NCBI GenBank assembly: GCA_015698045.1
Contig: BLAL01000011.1
Coordinates: 64,501-128,500 of the forward strand
Source of the DNA: Rhizophagus clarus
Taxonomy: Eukaryota; Glomeromycota; Glomeromycetes; Glomerales; Glomeraceae
Reading direction: 5' to 3'
DNA: 64,000 bases
In this document: positions 45,241-56,026 of the stretch, piece by piece
How the letters are laid out: each line of letters opens with the position of its first letter
How positions within the stretch are numbered: the stretch's first letter is position 1
Made by a program: the position numbers and the translations under genes
The notes under the pieces: generated by a model
Database searches by the model: none
Seen by the model: only the letters and a program-made list of their open reading frames with translations
Told to the model about the DNA's origin: nothing

Positions 45241-45360
45241 ATTAATTACGTATTTATGTAATTAATTACGTATTTATGTAATTAATTACGTATTTATGTA
45301 ATTAATTACGTATTTATGTAATTAATTACGTATTTATGTAATTAATTATGTATTTATGTA
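45241..45360. repeat. 20-bp perfect tandem repeat ATTAATTACGTATTTATGTA, six units
   Basis: Six consecutive 20-bp units fill 45241-45360; only the last differs (ATG for ACG). Near-perfect conservation indicates recent expansion. Confidence 0.95.
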
Positions 45361-46710
45361 ATTTAGTAATTTTAGATTTTGGATTTGCCAATTGAATTTT
45401 GGAAACAACTATAAGACTGTCAACTTAAAAGAAATCTCAGTTTAATAGTTCTTTACTTTCTGGAATTTTTTAGAAAGAAAATAATACAAAAAATTTTAAG
45501 CTCTTATTTACAATTTTTTGGATGATATGACAGATACCTCACTTTTTTCAATAGTAAGCCACATCAATTTCTAATGAACAGTGATATCAAATCATATAAA
45601 ATAGTTAAAGAAGTAGATAGAATTTGTAAACTTATTAATTATTTTAACACTTAAGATAACGTTTTCATTAGAATTAATAATTTTTAGTTTTGAAATAATA
45701 TAAAAGTCCCTTAGTACCATTATTTTATTTCTGACCTTAAGAACTTTTGTAAATTTGCTTGATTTGGTAAGGTAAACAACTTTTCTAATGAAAGAAAATT
45801 AACTAGATCTAATCATATTTTTTTAAGTTTTAATACTAATAATCATAATAGCAATTGCAATAGAACTTTCAATTCTAGTTGTTTTAATAAAAAGATCAAT
45901 TACTCAAGATTTAACCAGTCTTTCAAACTAGATATAAAACACTTAATAATTGGACTGAAGGTATTATTGAAATATTATATTTAGTTTAGTTTGGGTAGAA
46001 TGAAAATCTAGTTAACTTTTTATCATACATTTGCATTCATTTTATATAATATTATTTGTTTCATTAGATTGTAAAATTTTTTTTTCATATTCTTTATTTC
46101 TTAAACAATTATATAAATAGACTTTTTACTACTCCTTTTGAGAGTAAATTATAGATATAATAATTATAAGACATATTTGTAATTTAAAGAAAAATAGGTA
46201 AGCCTTAATATTTAATGAATGTATTTTTATTGATATGTTTTATTAATAAAGCTTTTGACATATCTTTTAACTCTAAAAAAAAAAAAATAAATAAAAATTT
46301 TTTTTATAGTAAAAATTTAATTTTTTTATTTTATATAAAAACTTTAAATAACCAACTTTTTAAGATTAGAAATATTTTTTTTACTTATAAAAGTTATTTC
46401 AGTCAAAAAAAAAAAAACAAATAAAAATTAAAAATATAAAATTAATCTTTCTTTTGCAATCTTAATTCTACAATAAATGATCAAAAGTATACAAACACTT
46501 TGTTTTACCAAATTATACAAAAATTACATATTAATGTGATATAAAAAATTTATAATCTAATATTTGTAATCATAATAAATAAATTTTTATACTTTATATT
46601 TTTCAGAATTTTTTAAAAATACGAAATTATCTATAGCATAAATTATTTTAATTTTATTATATAGTTTACAAAATTTGAAAATGATATAACTTAATCAATA
46701 TTATTTGTAA
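45361..46710. other. AT-rich non-coding stretch
   Basis: No supported gene. 45780-45990 reads on the plus strand as an Asn/Ser-rich frame without ATG (NTNNHNSNCNRTFNSSCFNK), which could be a gene remnant but has no recognised family. 46250-46430 is A/T runs. Confidence 0.4.
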
Positions 46711-46951
46711 GGGTTTTGTTTTTTTCTGCACCTGCGATACATTGTGCCCTGAACACTCTGGGCAAAATTACGGTAATGGCAGGCAAAATTAAACATGTGA
46801 CATTTAACTAGGAGCGTGAAAAATAGATTTTTTACAACTGAAAAAATTCTAAGTTCCCAGAATATATATAAAAAAATGAAAAGAAAAAGGGTGTGACACA
46901 GGTGACAAAAAAGGGTGTGATGCATCGCAGGTGCGGAAAATTATAAAACCC
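46711..46951. mobile_element. Mutator-like MITE, 241 bp, 9-bp target duplication
   Basis: The left arm GGGTTTTG...CTGCACCTGCGATACAT pairs with the right arm ATGCATCGCAGGTGCGG...AAAACCC. The flanks are TATTTGTAA at 46702-46710 and 46952-46960, an exact 9-bp duplication, the size made by Mutator-type transposases. The interior shares about 70 bp with the element at 40286-40698. Confidence 0.85.
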
Positions 46952-46960
46952 TATTTGTAA

Positions 46961-48440
46961 ACAATAAATTGTATAGTATAAAAAGGAGGTTTTTTATAAA
47001 ATTTTAAAGATCTACATTTATGTTAATTATTTCAAAAATATTAGACTAATTGGATTTATTTTGATCAATAAATACATGATTTTGTGATTTATAAATTTAG
47101 GTACGTTCTTTTTGAAAGCTACTGTATACTAAAAATATTAGCTATAATGTTATAATATAAAAATTTTATATAGTATATTGTAATAAGTTACAACTTATTA
47201 AAGGCTAAATAGTTGGATTTTTTATTGAACAAGTACTTAATATAAATATAAAATAATTATATTTATACATAAAAATTATTTTAAATTTATCTAAAAAATA
47301 ATATATAAATTTAATATATATATAAAGAAGAAAATTTCTTAATTTACACTAGTGTGTGAAACTCAGATCACGTGACCATTATTTATCACCCAGTGTCACA
47401 TCTCCCCTTTTTATTTTTCTATAAGTATTCCAGGAGCTTAGAATTTTTTTCATGTTAAAAAACCTATTTGTCACATATTATATGTTACATCCATAATTTT
47501 TTATAATTCCAGCCAGAATTTTAAAAATTACTATATTTGGTTATTGTGTGATATGGACCTTTCTTTTTAGGTGATACCCATTCTACAAAAAAAAATTTCT
47601 TATTTTTTAAAATAACTGTAATTGAAATTTTGTGTAACAATATTTCCATAAAAGGAAATTTTATGCCAATCATATAACCCGTGTACAAATACACTAGTGT
47701 ACAAATAGAAATAGTCTATAAAGAATTACATAAATTTATTTGAAAAATAAATAATTTATTAAACTATTTGTATATTTCTTTTCAAAAAATCCTTATAACT
47801 AATATAATTTAAATCTAATTCTTTTAGATTTTATATCTATAGTAATAAAAAAACTAATTATAATATTGTATTAGGAAGAAAACTGAACAAATAAAATTAA
47901 AAAAAAATTCATCTTATTTACAAAAAAAGAATGTTAATATCCTAATATAATAAAAAGAAATTATTTAATTAGATATTAATTTTTTTAACAATTTCACTAA
48001 TATATTAAAGATATTAGTAGAATCTTTTGGCTTATAATTCTTATAATTTAATTTGATTGAATTTAAATCATTACCTGATTATTTTAAAATGCTTATTTTG
48101 TTATAAGTACACTTGATCTGCTTGCTGTATGACTGAATTTGTTTTTGCCTGATAGATTCTTCATATAATTAATTATAAATAATTTCATTGATGTCAAAAG
48201 AAATTCTTAATGCAAACAGTATATCTGTATATCTTTTAAAAAATACAATTATTTTTTTTTTTCTTCTGTATGTAATTTAATAATCTTATAAACTTTTATT
48301 AAGATTTATTTAAAAATTCTAATTGCATATTATAATTAAATTAATTTAATTAAATTTATAGTATTTAATAGAAGAAAATTTCTTAGTTTACATGGTATGT
48401 TTAAATACAGTATATATCATAATGATATGTTAAATGGTTT
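46961..48440. other. AT-rich stretch with further repeat remnants (47341-47700)
   Basis: 47341-47700 begins TTACACTAGTGTGTGAA and ends ACACTAGTGTACAAAT. It includes the inverted form of the GGTGTGACA/TATAAAAA segment (47385-47480) and an AATTCCAGCCAGAATT element (about 47507-47670). No gene. The word AGAAGAAAATTTCTTA occurs on both sides (47326, 48371). Confidence 0.45.
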
Positions 48441-49430
48441 ATTTATTTTTTTTTTTATTTCTTTTTAGATTTTTTAGGTATAACCTTTAGCTACTTCTTT
48501 AGTTTTGAGAAAGTAATAGATAGTTTTTTTGCTTTTATTTTTTTTTTTTTTAACTTTATTAATTTGTTCATTCTTTTTTTTTAAACATGACTATTTTTAG
48601 TTCTATTTTAGGAAAAATTTAAGGTGAGTTTTACTTTTTTTGTTTTTCTTGATTCTTTCCTTTGTTTTTACTAATCTTTTTATCTTTTTTTTAGATGTGT
48701 ACCATCTTAATGAATATTCAAGTAAGTTTTTTTTGTCTCTTTCTTATTGTTTTTTTTTTAAAAATAATATTATCTGATTTTCTTTTTCTTTTTTCTATAG
48801 ATGGGTGTTCTAGTCTTTTTTGTATTGCTTCTCCTTTATTTCTCTTATTTTTCTTTATCCATTTCATTGTTTTTTTCATTTTTTTTTATTTTTTCCTCTG
48901 TTTTTTTATTTTTTTCTTTCATTTTTTCACTTCTTCTTTATTTTTTTTTATTTTTTTTTTTATTTTTTTATAATAATTTCTTCTGTGATCTTTGTTGTTT
49001 CATTTCATTGATCTTTTGATTCTTTTATTACTTTTTTCATTTCTTTAATCATTTTTTATTCCCTTTACTTTTCTTTATTTTCTTTCATTTCATTTTATTT
49101 TTTCTTATTATAACCATTCATTTCTTTTAATTTTTTTTACTATCTTTTTATTTTTTCATTCCCTTTAACTTCTTTTCATTCTTTTTACATTTTTTGTTCC
49201 CTTTATTCATTTCTTTTTATTTTTTTTTTGTTTTTTCATTTATCTCATTATTTCTTCATTTTTTTTGTTTCTTTTTACTATACTTCACCTTTTTTTTTCT
49301 TTTATTTCTTATTTAATTACCTTCATTTTTTTTTCATTTATCTTTCCTTTTTTTTTTTATTTCTATTAATTTTTTCACTGTTTTTCCTTACTGTATTTTT
49401 CTTATATATTACATTTACATTATAGTATTA
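48441..49430. repeat. Polypyrimidine tract of about 1 kb, T-dominated with C
   Basis: Almost entirely T and C on the plus strand for roughly 990 bp, with TTTTTTCATTTCTTTTTA-like phrasing. Three overlapping open frames of Phe/Leu/Ser here are composition artefacts. Nothing comparable occurs on the other strand in the window. Confidence 0.75.
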
Positions 49431-51266
49431 CATTAACAATACAATTAAAATTATGCAATTTTTGTGATGTAACTTATAAAATCATATAATATAGTATTCA
49501 AATACATCGTATACGAATAGAAATTTTCTTAATAGAATTATTATACTATTTATAATTGGTTCTATATTATATAAAATTATAATCCTATTTGTATTATAAA
49601 GTTAGCCAGAATTAAAAAATCAGTTCAGTATTTTTATATAATATTTTATTATATAATAAAATAACACTATAATTAATATTTTAGTTTATCTTACCAAAAT
49701 TCATGTGATTAAAAAGCTTATATTTTGATAAATAAATATCTTTAATATAAAATAATAATATTAATAAATATTTAAGTTTTAGGATTTGTATTTGTAAAAT
49801 CCTTTTAATATTATATTATACAGAAAAGAGAAAACTAGTACCAGATTCTTCCGAAAATATAAGCACCATTTTTTTATATATAATGCTGGTTAAAGTAATT
49901 ATAATGCCGGCCAAAATCAATATAATTCTGGCTATAAATTCTTATTTTTCAAGGAGTGCTTATTTTAGGAGGAACATGGTAATAATCTGACCAGAGTAAG
50001 TACAACAGTACTGGATGATACTGATATACAAGATGGAGTTTGTAAAGAATAAAGTTTACTGACATATATGGTAACGTAAATTCTTGATTCAAAATCTAAT
50101 CTTTAAGAACATGGTGATGGAATGAACAATTACAAATTGATATATCTATTATAACTAAATGAAGCCATTTTTCTATATTTATCACGTATTGTAAATTAGA
50201 TTTTGAATAAGAAAATAAAGAGAGATGATCATTTAATTGAATACAACAAGAATATCACAATTATTCTGGACTTTGTAAATACGAGAAATTTTTCGATTAT
50301 TTTTATTGGTTGGTTATAATATAATATAAAATTTGACCAGAATTAAGCAACAATTAAGAAATAATGGCGTAGTTCAAAATTTCAAATTTAGCCAAAAATT
50401 GATGAAAATTTATATAAAAACAGGTTTATCATTTATCTTTAGAACAATTCGGATTTTCTAGCTTATTGTTCATAATGATAAACATAGCATGTATACAAAG
50501 GACTTTGTAAGTAAAAGGTCAATGCGTTTCACGCATTAAATACAATGTATAAAGATTTATTGTTTGTTTAAATTTTTTTTTTTTTTCTTTGAATAATTAA
50601 AAATTAAATTAAAAGACAATAAGGTACATTAACATTTCGGAAAAATATTTGTTTGCTACGTGTACGATTTATTATTTATATATTAAAATATCTATTATAA
50701 TTTATTCAATTGTAATAATTGTAATTTATGAGGAATTTTAACAGGTTATAAATTTTGTGTGATGAATGTAATAATATGATGTTATTTTTTAATTGTAATA
50801 AAAGAAATCTTTATAAAGATCAAAGAAGAGAAGAAAACGAAAGGATAAAGATACGTAAATTTTCAATAAAGAAGTTAATTCCTTCATAAATATTATTTAA
50901 TAAGAAATTGAACAAAGTAAAATTAAATCATAGTCTAAAATTTTAACGAACGAAAAAAAAAAAAACCGTCAAAAAAATATATATAAAACTTACGTAATCA
51001 CATTTTATATTTCCTCCTCTTGTAATAAAATTTCGGCCCAACCAATTCACAGCAAAGTATTTGTTTGTTTGAAATTACGAACAATATGATACTCATGTAT
51101 TGATTGTTCTATTAATTAAAAAACGTGGATTTTGGGTTTGAAAAAAAAAAATTTTTCCGAATTCTTTGGGCTGTCAAATTTTGTACTAAAACAAATTGGG
51201 AAATGAGAAAAATCTGGGGTAATGATTAGTAAGATTAATATTATTGATTACTTAATTTATTATTAT

Positions 51267-51269
<3 letters not shown>
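49431..51269. other. AT-rich non-coding stretch with a MITE-like block at about 49830-49995
   Basis: AGTACCAGATTCTTCCG...AATATAAGCACC and AAATAAGCACTCC inverse words bracket 49830-49995; inside, ATAATGCCGGCCAAAA and ATAATTCTGGC words belong to the dispersed AATTCTGGCCAGAATT family. 50000-50400 has no clear repeat or gene. Confidence 0.4.
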
Positions 51270-51307
<38 letters not shown>

Positions 51308-51502
51308 TTAAATTAATAAAATATTTAAAATTATTTAAAAAATGATTAATTATATTTTTTTGTGTGCAAATTATGGAATAAATTTACGCCGATCCTTTAT
51401 TATTGTAACATTGTGTAATTTTTCCATCGTTGTTAATTCCTTGTTATCAATAAAATCTCTAATTACCAATATGAATTTCCTTTTTATTATTTAAAGTTTT
51501 CT

Positions 51503-51543
<41 letters not shown>
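51270..51543. repeat. Paired T36 and A37 homopolymers about 200 bp apart
   Basis: A T run at 51270-51305 and an A run at 51507-51543 are complementary and bracket 201 bp. Their exact lengths are prone to sequencing error. Confidence 0.7.
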
Positions 51544-51547
<4 letters not shown>

Positions 51548-52309
51548 TGATTATTAAAAAAGAAAGAATTAAAAAGAAAGAAAGAAATGAAAGATGTTGA
51601 ATGATTCTTTATCGCATTAAATGAATCCTTATCTCCCTAGAACGGAATCATTTTAATAATAATAAATTAAGTATGATCTTAAGGTTAGACAATGCAATGC
51701 AGTTTGACAGAAAATTTCCATCTTTATCAATTTATTTACTCAAACCCCCAAACAAAGAAGATAAAGTTTGAAAAAAAAATATATATATATATCATGATAC
51801 GATTTACACGTGATCATTTATGTGTGTAATTAAACCTTATAAAACTTATAACCTTAATGCTAAATAAGGGTTAATTGATGTAATGATTCGTATGTAATTA
51901 AACAAAATCAGCTAATAAGAGAATGTCCGGCGAAAGAAAGTTCAATGCAAGAGGTACAACATGATAAAGATGGTTTCTTTGACATTTACTTTTTGACACT
52001 TGGCCTTTGCAGCCGTACAACTTTATGTGATGGTTTCAAGTAAAAAAAAAAATTCTGACACCAATTTTGGCGTCATTTTAACATTAAAAATCATGCAGAT
52101 AATATTTAATAAAGAAATTTTCGGTATCGATCGTACTATAAGAAAAAAGAAATACTGCGTAGAAAAAAAATAATTAAATTTACTTGCATAATTCCCGACT
52201 ATGCTGCTTATTGCTGCTTAACGCACATTATCCTTAACATCATTACATTATTTATATTCCATTACGGAGATTATAGGAAGCAAATAAATCAGTACTTATT
52301 AAAGTAAAA

Positions 52310-52340
<31 letters not shown>

Positions 52341-54688
52341 AAATATAATGTATAACACAAAAATCACGAGATCTTCATACTACTTTTTTTCCATGTGTGT
52401 GTTACAGTATATTCCAATTTTCTTTTTAAAATTAAAAATAGATTTTTTTTTTCTTAATAACAGCCACAATACAATATGTGGCTTAAATATGTTAAATTCG
52501 CGTGGTAAAATATGTAATATGTGTGAATAAATTAAAAAAAAAAAACCTTGAGAAAAAAAGATATAATAGATAACGTGTGAAGCTCGTGGTGATTACATTA
52601 AATTTATGCAAAAAATTCACCTGTCAAAAAATAAAGTGATTTTTTCTTTACGCAAATTATTTCATAATCTCCGAGCCAATATGCTAATAATTAACACGGG
52701 ATCTATTAGATAACTAACATAAAAAAAAAATATATATAATATATAGTGTGGCTTTATTTATATGTTTACAAAGAATATCCGTAAAAAGAAATGTAAGAAT
52801 AAAAGAATAAGCCACATTTCTAAACAACAAACAAATACATAGTATATATATATATGGACATATGGAATCTATTTTGAACGTTTTTTTTTTTTTTTTGTAT
52901 AACTGATAACATAACAGATAACAAATAAAAAAATACCTAGAACTCCTAAAGTTATTTTTACTCTTAGGTTTATGAAATTTAGAATTTCCATATATGATAA
53001 GAAAATGATGAAATAAGTGGCGAATCCTTTAATATATATATATAAATTATTTAACTGTGGCGAATGACGATAAAAATAATCGCCCATTCTAGGTAATGAA
53101 ATTGTAATTCCGTTTATATATATTGTGATTATCGGTTATATTGTACATTTACTAAATTATATTATTAATCAAAACTTTTTTCAATGACAAGTTAAAAAAA
53201 GTTTTATATTAGTTTAATTTGTGGGGTATTTACTTATTTTAACTATTCTCCATATGGATAAATAAAATTTCAATCAATCATATAATTCATATTACTTTCA
53301 CAAGCTTTCGTATCTTAATACATTTGTCTTTGTTTCGTTATAAATCATTCCTGATAAAGACAAGATTTGGTATAATTAACTTTATGTTAGACATGATGGA
53401 TATGTTCATGTCAGAAACTTATTCTCTCATTAGCTACAACAATTTTTTTTTTTTTTCTTTTAACTATGTTACAGATTTCACGCATTGATCATTGTCGTTC
53501 TGTCATCCTGTTTATCTTATGACTCGTCTTTGCTAATCTCAGGAACATTCAAATAAAATCAATGTTTAAAAAAATATTTTGATAATTGGAATAAATTTAT
53601 TCGTTTTCTACTTTCTATAAATTACGTTCCGGATAGTACCGGATTGAAAAAAAAATACCAAATATTTTGACGAACGAATTTCGGAAATCTAAAAAGCGAA
53701 TGGAAAAATATTATACCAGTTCCCGTGATCGTGTCATAATCCAACTCCTGTTAATCTTTTTTTCAAACGAAGGGGTGATTCAGTCATTTCTTTTTTAAAG
53801 TAAAAAATAATTTATTTATACTGTATTCCATTTCCGTCTAATAAGGTTTTATTCTGTGAGGATCTCTGTGTATGTATGTTGTTAAGGTTGAGGCCGACTA
53901 CTATTTTTCTTGATTACTTAAACTTTTTTTTTACTTATTACGACATTGTTATTCATCATACCAATTTGAGTGGTTTTTCTTGTTTGCGTGTAACAACGGA
54001 TCTTCCTTCCTATCAATTATAAACACTGCGCAACACAACATATTTTTATACTAGCATATACTATTTTTAAAATTAGCTGAAACTGAAGACGCTGTGTAAC
54101 ACCGAGCAAGCACCGCTCAACGTGGCACATACTTTATATTTTGTATTAGGGTGATTCAATTATCATCCAAATAATCTACTTACTGTATATTAATATTTTA
54201 TATATATGGTCAATATATATAATTTTTTTTTTTTTTTTTTTTTTTTTTTCTTTTTTTTTTTTATGTGATATACATTACATATACATGATAGTTTAACTTT
54301 GTTATATATTCTCTCCCTTTTCAACTTTTCCCCAATTTTGCGTTCACAAAAGTCCCTTTCCATTTATCCTGCCTTTATAGACCTTTTAAATATATTGTTA
54401 TTATATATATATATACATATATATATAGAATAATATCATTAACCTCGCTTCCTAAAATAAATATTTAAAGAAAAAAATAATTAAATTTTTTTTTTTTTTC
54501 AAGTGGTCCATTCATTAAAAAAAAAATATTTTTTTTTTTTTTTTTTATATATATCCTTTATATAAAAAAAAAAATTTAAAGTCCCAATAACACCCTTTTC
54601 CGCCCTGGTGTCAAAAAAAAATATTTATTGACAACTTAAAAGTTCCATTTCTTGTCGGTTTCTCTTCGTTTAGGGTTTTCGTTGTATT
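51544..54688 (+). promoter_or_regulatory. 3.1-kb intergenic and upstream region of the HMG-box gene
   Basis: No gene supported. Many homopolymer and (TA)n tracts are present: 52312-52336, 54212-54262 (T-rich) and 54405-54428. CCCTTTTCCGCCCTGGTGTC (54594) is the only G/C-richer patch. TTCGTTTAG just before 54675 could be the 3' border of a leader intron. Transposon-like inverted repeats are scarce here compared with 31-50 kb. Confidence 0.45.
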
Positions 54689-56026
54689 ATGACAGAAATT
54701 TCTGCTGTAAAAATGCAGTTACAAACATCTTCTATCGCTCAAAATTTACCAACTAACGGTCTTAAAGATATGGTTACAAAAAACAACGAAAATATTTCAA
54801 CAAGTAACAACACTACTCCCGTACAAATTTCAAATAATAATAATGTTCCTGCTGCGGCTAATGGTGATCAAGATACTTTTATGCCTCAAATGCCACAACA
54901 ACCACAAGTAAAAATTACAAAAGGTGGTAACCCTGTTCCAAATTTTGAATATGTTTCATATGATCGGGTTCAAGATTTATATGAACAAAATAAGGGTACC
55001 TTGTATTTCATCCCTGAGGGTTTCGAACCAGTTTTAGTTCCTAACGATGCTAAAGCTCAAACTGTTACAAATTTATTGGAGAATGCGAAACCTGTATCAG
55101 CTGCTCCAAATGTTCCTAGAATGTTACCTGATACTGATGTACGTCTCCCTTCATTCGCTCTTCCATGTGGTGTGGCCGGTCCTCCACCAAAGGCTGCATC
55201 ATCAAACGCTAAAACAAAGATCAAGAAACCACCAAGACCACCAAATGCTTTCATTTTATATCGTAGAGCTAAACAACCTGGTATCGTAGCAAGGCATCAA
55301 GGAATTACTAATAATGAAGTTTCAAAAGAGATTGGTCGAATGTGGCATGAAGAACCTGCTGAAATTCGTCAAAAATTTCAAAAAATGGCTGATGCTGCTA
55401 AACAGGAACATATGAAAAAATACCCTGAATATAGATATCGTCCAAGAAGACCACAAGAAAGGAAGCGCAGGATTCAACCTCGTGAAGATTCACCATCAGT
55501 AACCAGTAACTCCCCTAATATGTCCTCACAAAATTTACCTATGCTTGAATCTACAGCTTTTTATCCAAGACGTATGTCAACTGATGGTGAAAATTCCGAA
55601 ATTTACAATTCATCCACCACCATAGTGAACCATAATAATCATCTTCAACATCATCCTCAACATCAACAATTGTTGTTTGCTGATAGTTCTTTAACGAATT
55701 CTCCTTCACAACTTAATTATATGGACGCCGCTATGGCAAAATACGATTTCTCTTACCTTGATGATTCTGTTTCTCAGAATTCGTATGACGGTAGTCCAAT
55801 ATCATCTTCAAACACAACTTTTGTTAATACTCCAATGACGACAAATGGTGGCATGATTGATTTTAATGTATTTGATGCATCACAAGTTGGGTCAAATGAT
55901 GGAATGAATTACCTTGATTTTGGTGATTTAGATGCTTATGATCATTATGATAGTATGGCAGCTCTTTCCTTCATTTCGACTGATGAACAATTTCGTAATC
56001 AATTCGTGAAATATGACAATTGCTAA
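54689..56026 (+). CDS. MATA-type HMG-box transcription factor, 445 residues
   Basis: A single uninterrupted exon from ATG 54689 to TAA. An Asn/Gln/Thr-rich N-terminus (1-80) is followed by a moderately conserved-looking segment (81-160, with NFEYVSYDRVQDLYEQNKGT). The HMG box spans about residues 180-252 (RPPNAFILYRR, then NEVSKEIGRMWHEE and KYPEYRYRPRRP), with a basic extension QERKRR. The C-terminal half is Ser/Asn/His-rich and low in complexity. RPPNAFILYR with YPEYRYRPRR is the MATA_HMG/Ste11-like subtype of fungal mating-type and sexual-development regulators; it bends and binds DNA in the nucleus. Glomeromycotina genomes have many MATA_HMG genes, so a role in mating cannot be assumed. 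It may act as a general developmental regulator. The start is the first ATG, after an A/T- and pyrimidine-rich leader. Confidence 0.95.
   Translation: MTEISAVKMQLQTSSIAQNLPTNGLKDMVTKNNENISTSNNTTPVQISNNNNVPAAANGDQDTFMPQMPQQPQVKITKGGNPVPNFEYVSYDRVQDLYEQNKGTLYFIPEGFEPVLVPNDAKAQTVTNLLENAKPVSAAPNVPRMLPDTDVRLPSFALPCGVAGPPPKAASSNAKTKIKKPPRPPNAFILYRRAKQPGIVARHQGITNNEVSKEIGRMWHEEPAEIRQKFQKMADAAKQEHMKKYPEYRYRPRRPQERKRRIQPREDSPSVTSNSPNMSSQNLPMLESTAFYPRRMSTDGENSEIYNSSTTIVNHNNHLQHHPQHQQLLFADSSLTNSPSQLNYMDAAMAKYDFSYLDDSVSQNSYDGSPISSSNTTFVNTPMTTNGGMIDFNVFDASQVGSNDGMNYLDFGDLDAYDHYDSMAALSFISTDEQFRNQFVKYDNC

Noticed and set aside
48695..49425. Several Phe-rich plus-strand frames
   Set aside because: Composition artefacts of the polypyrimidine tract.
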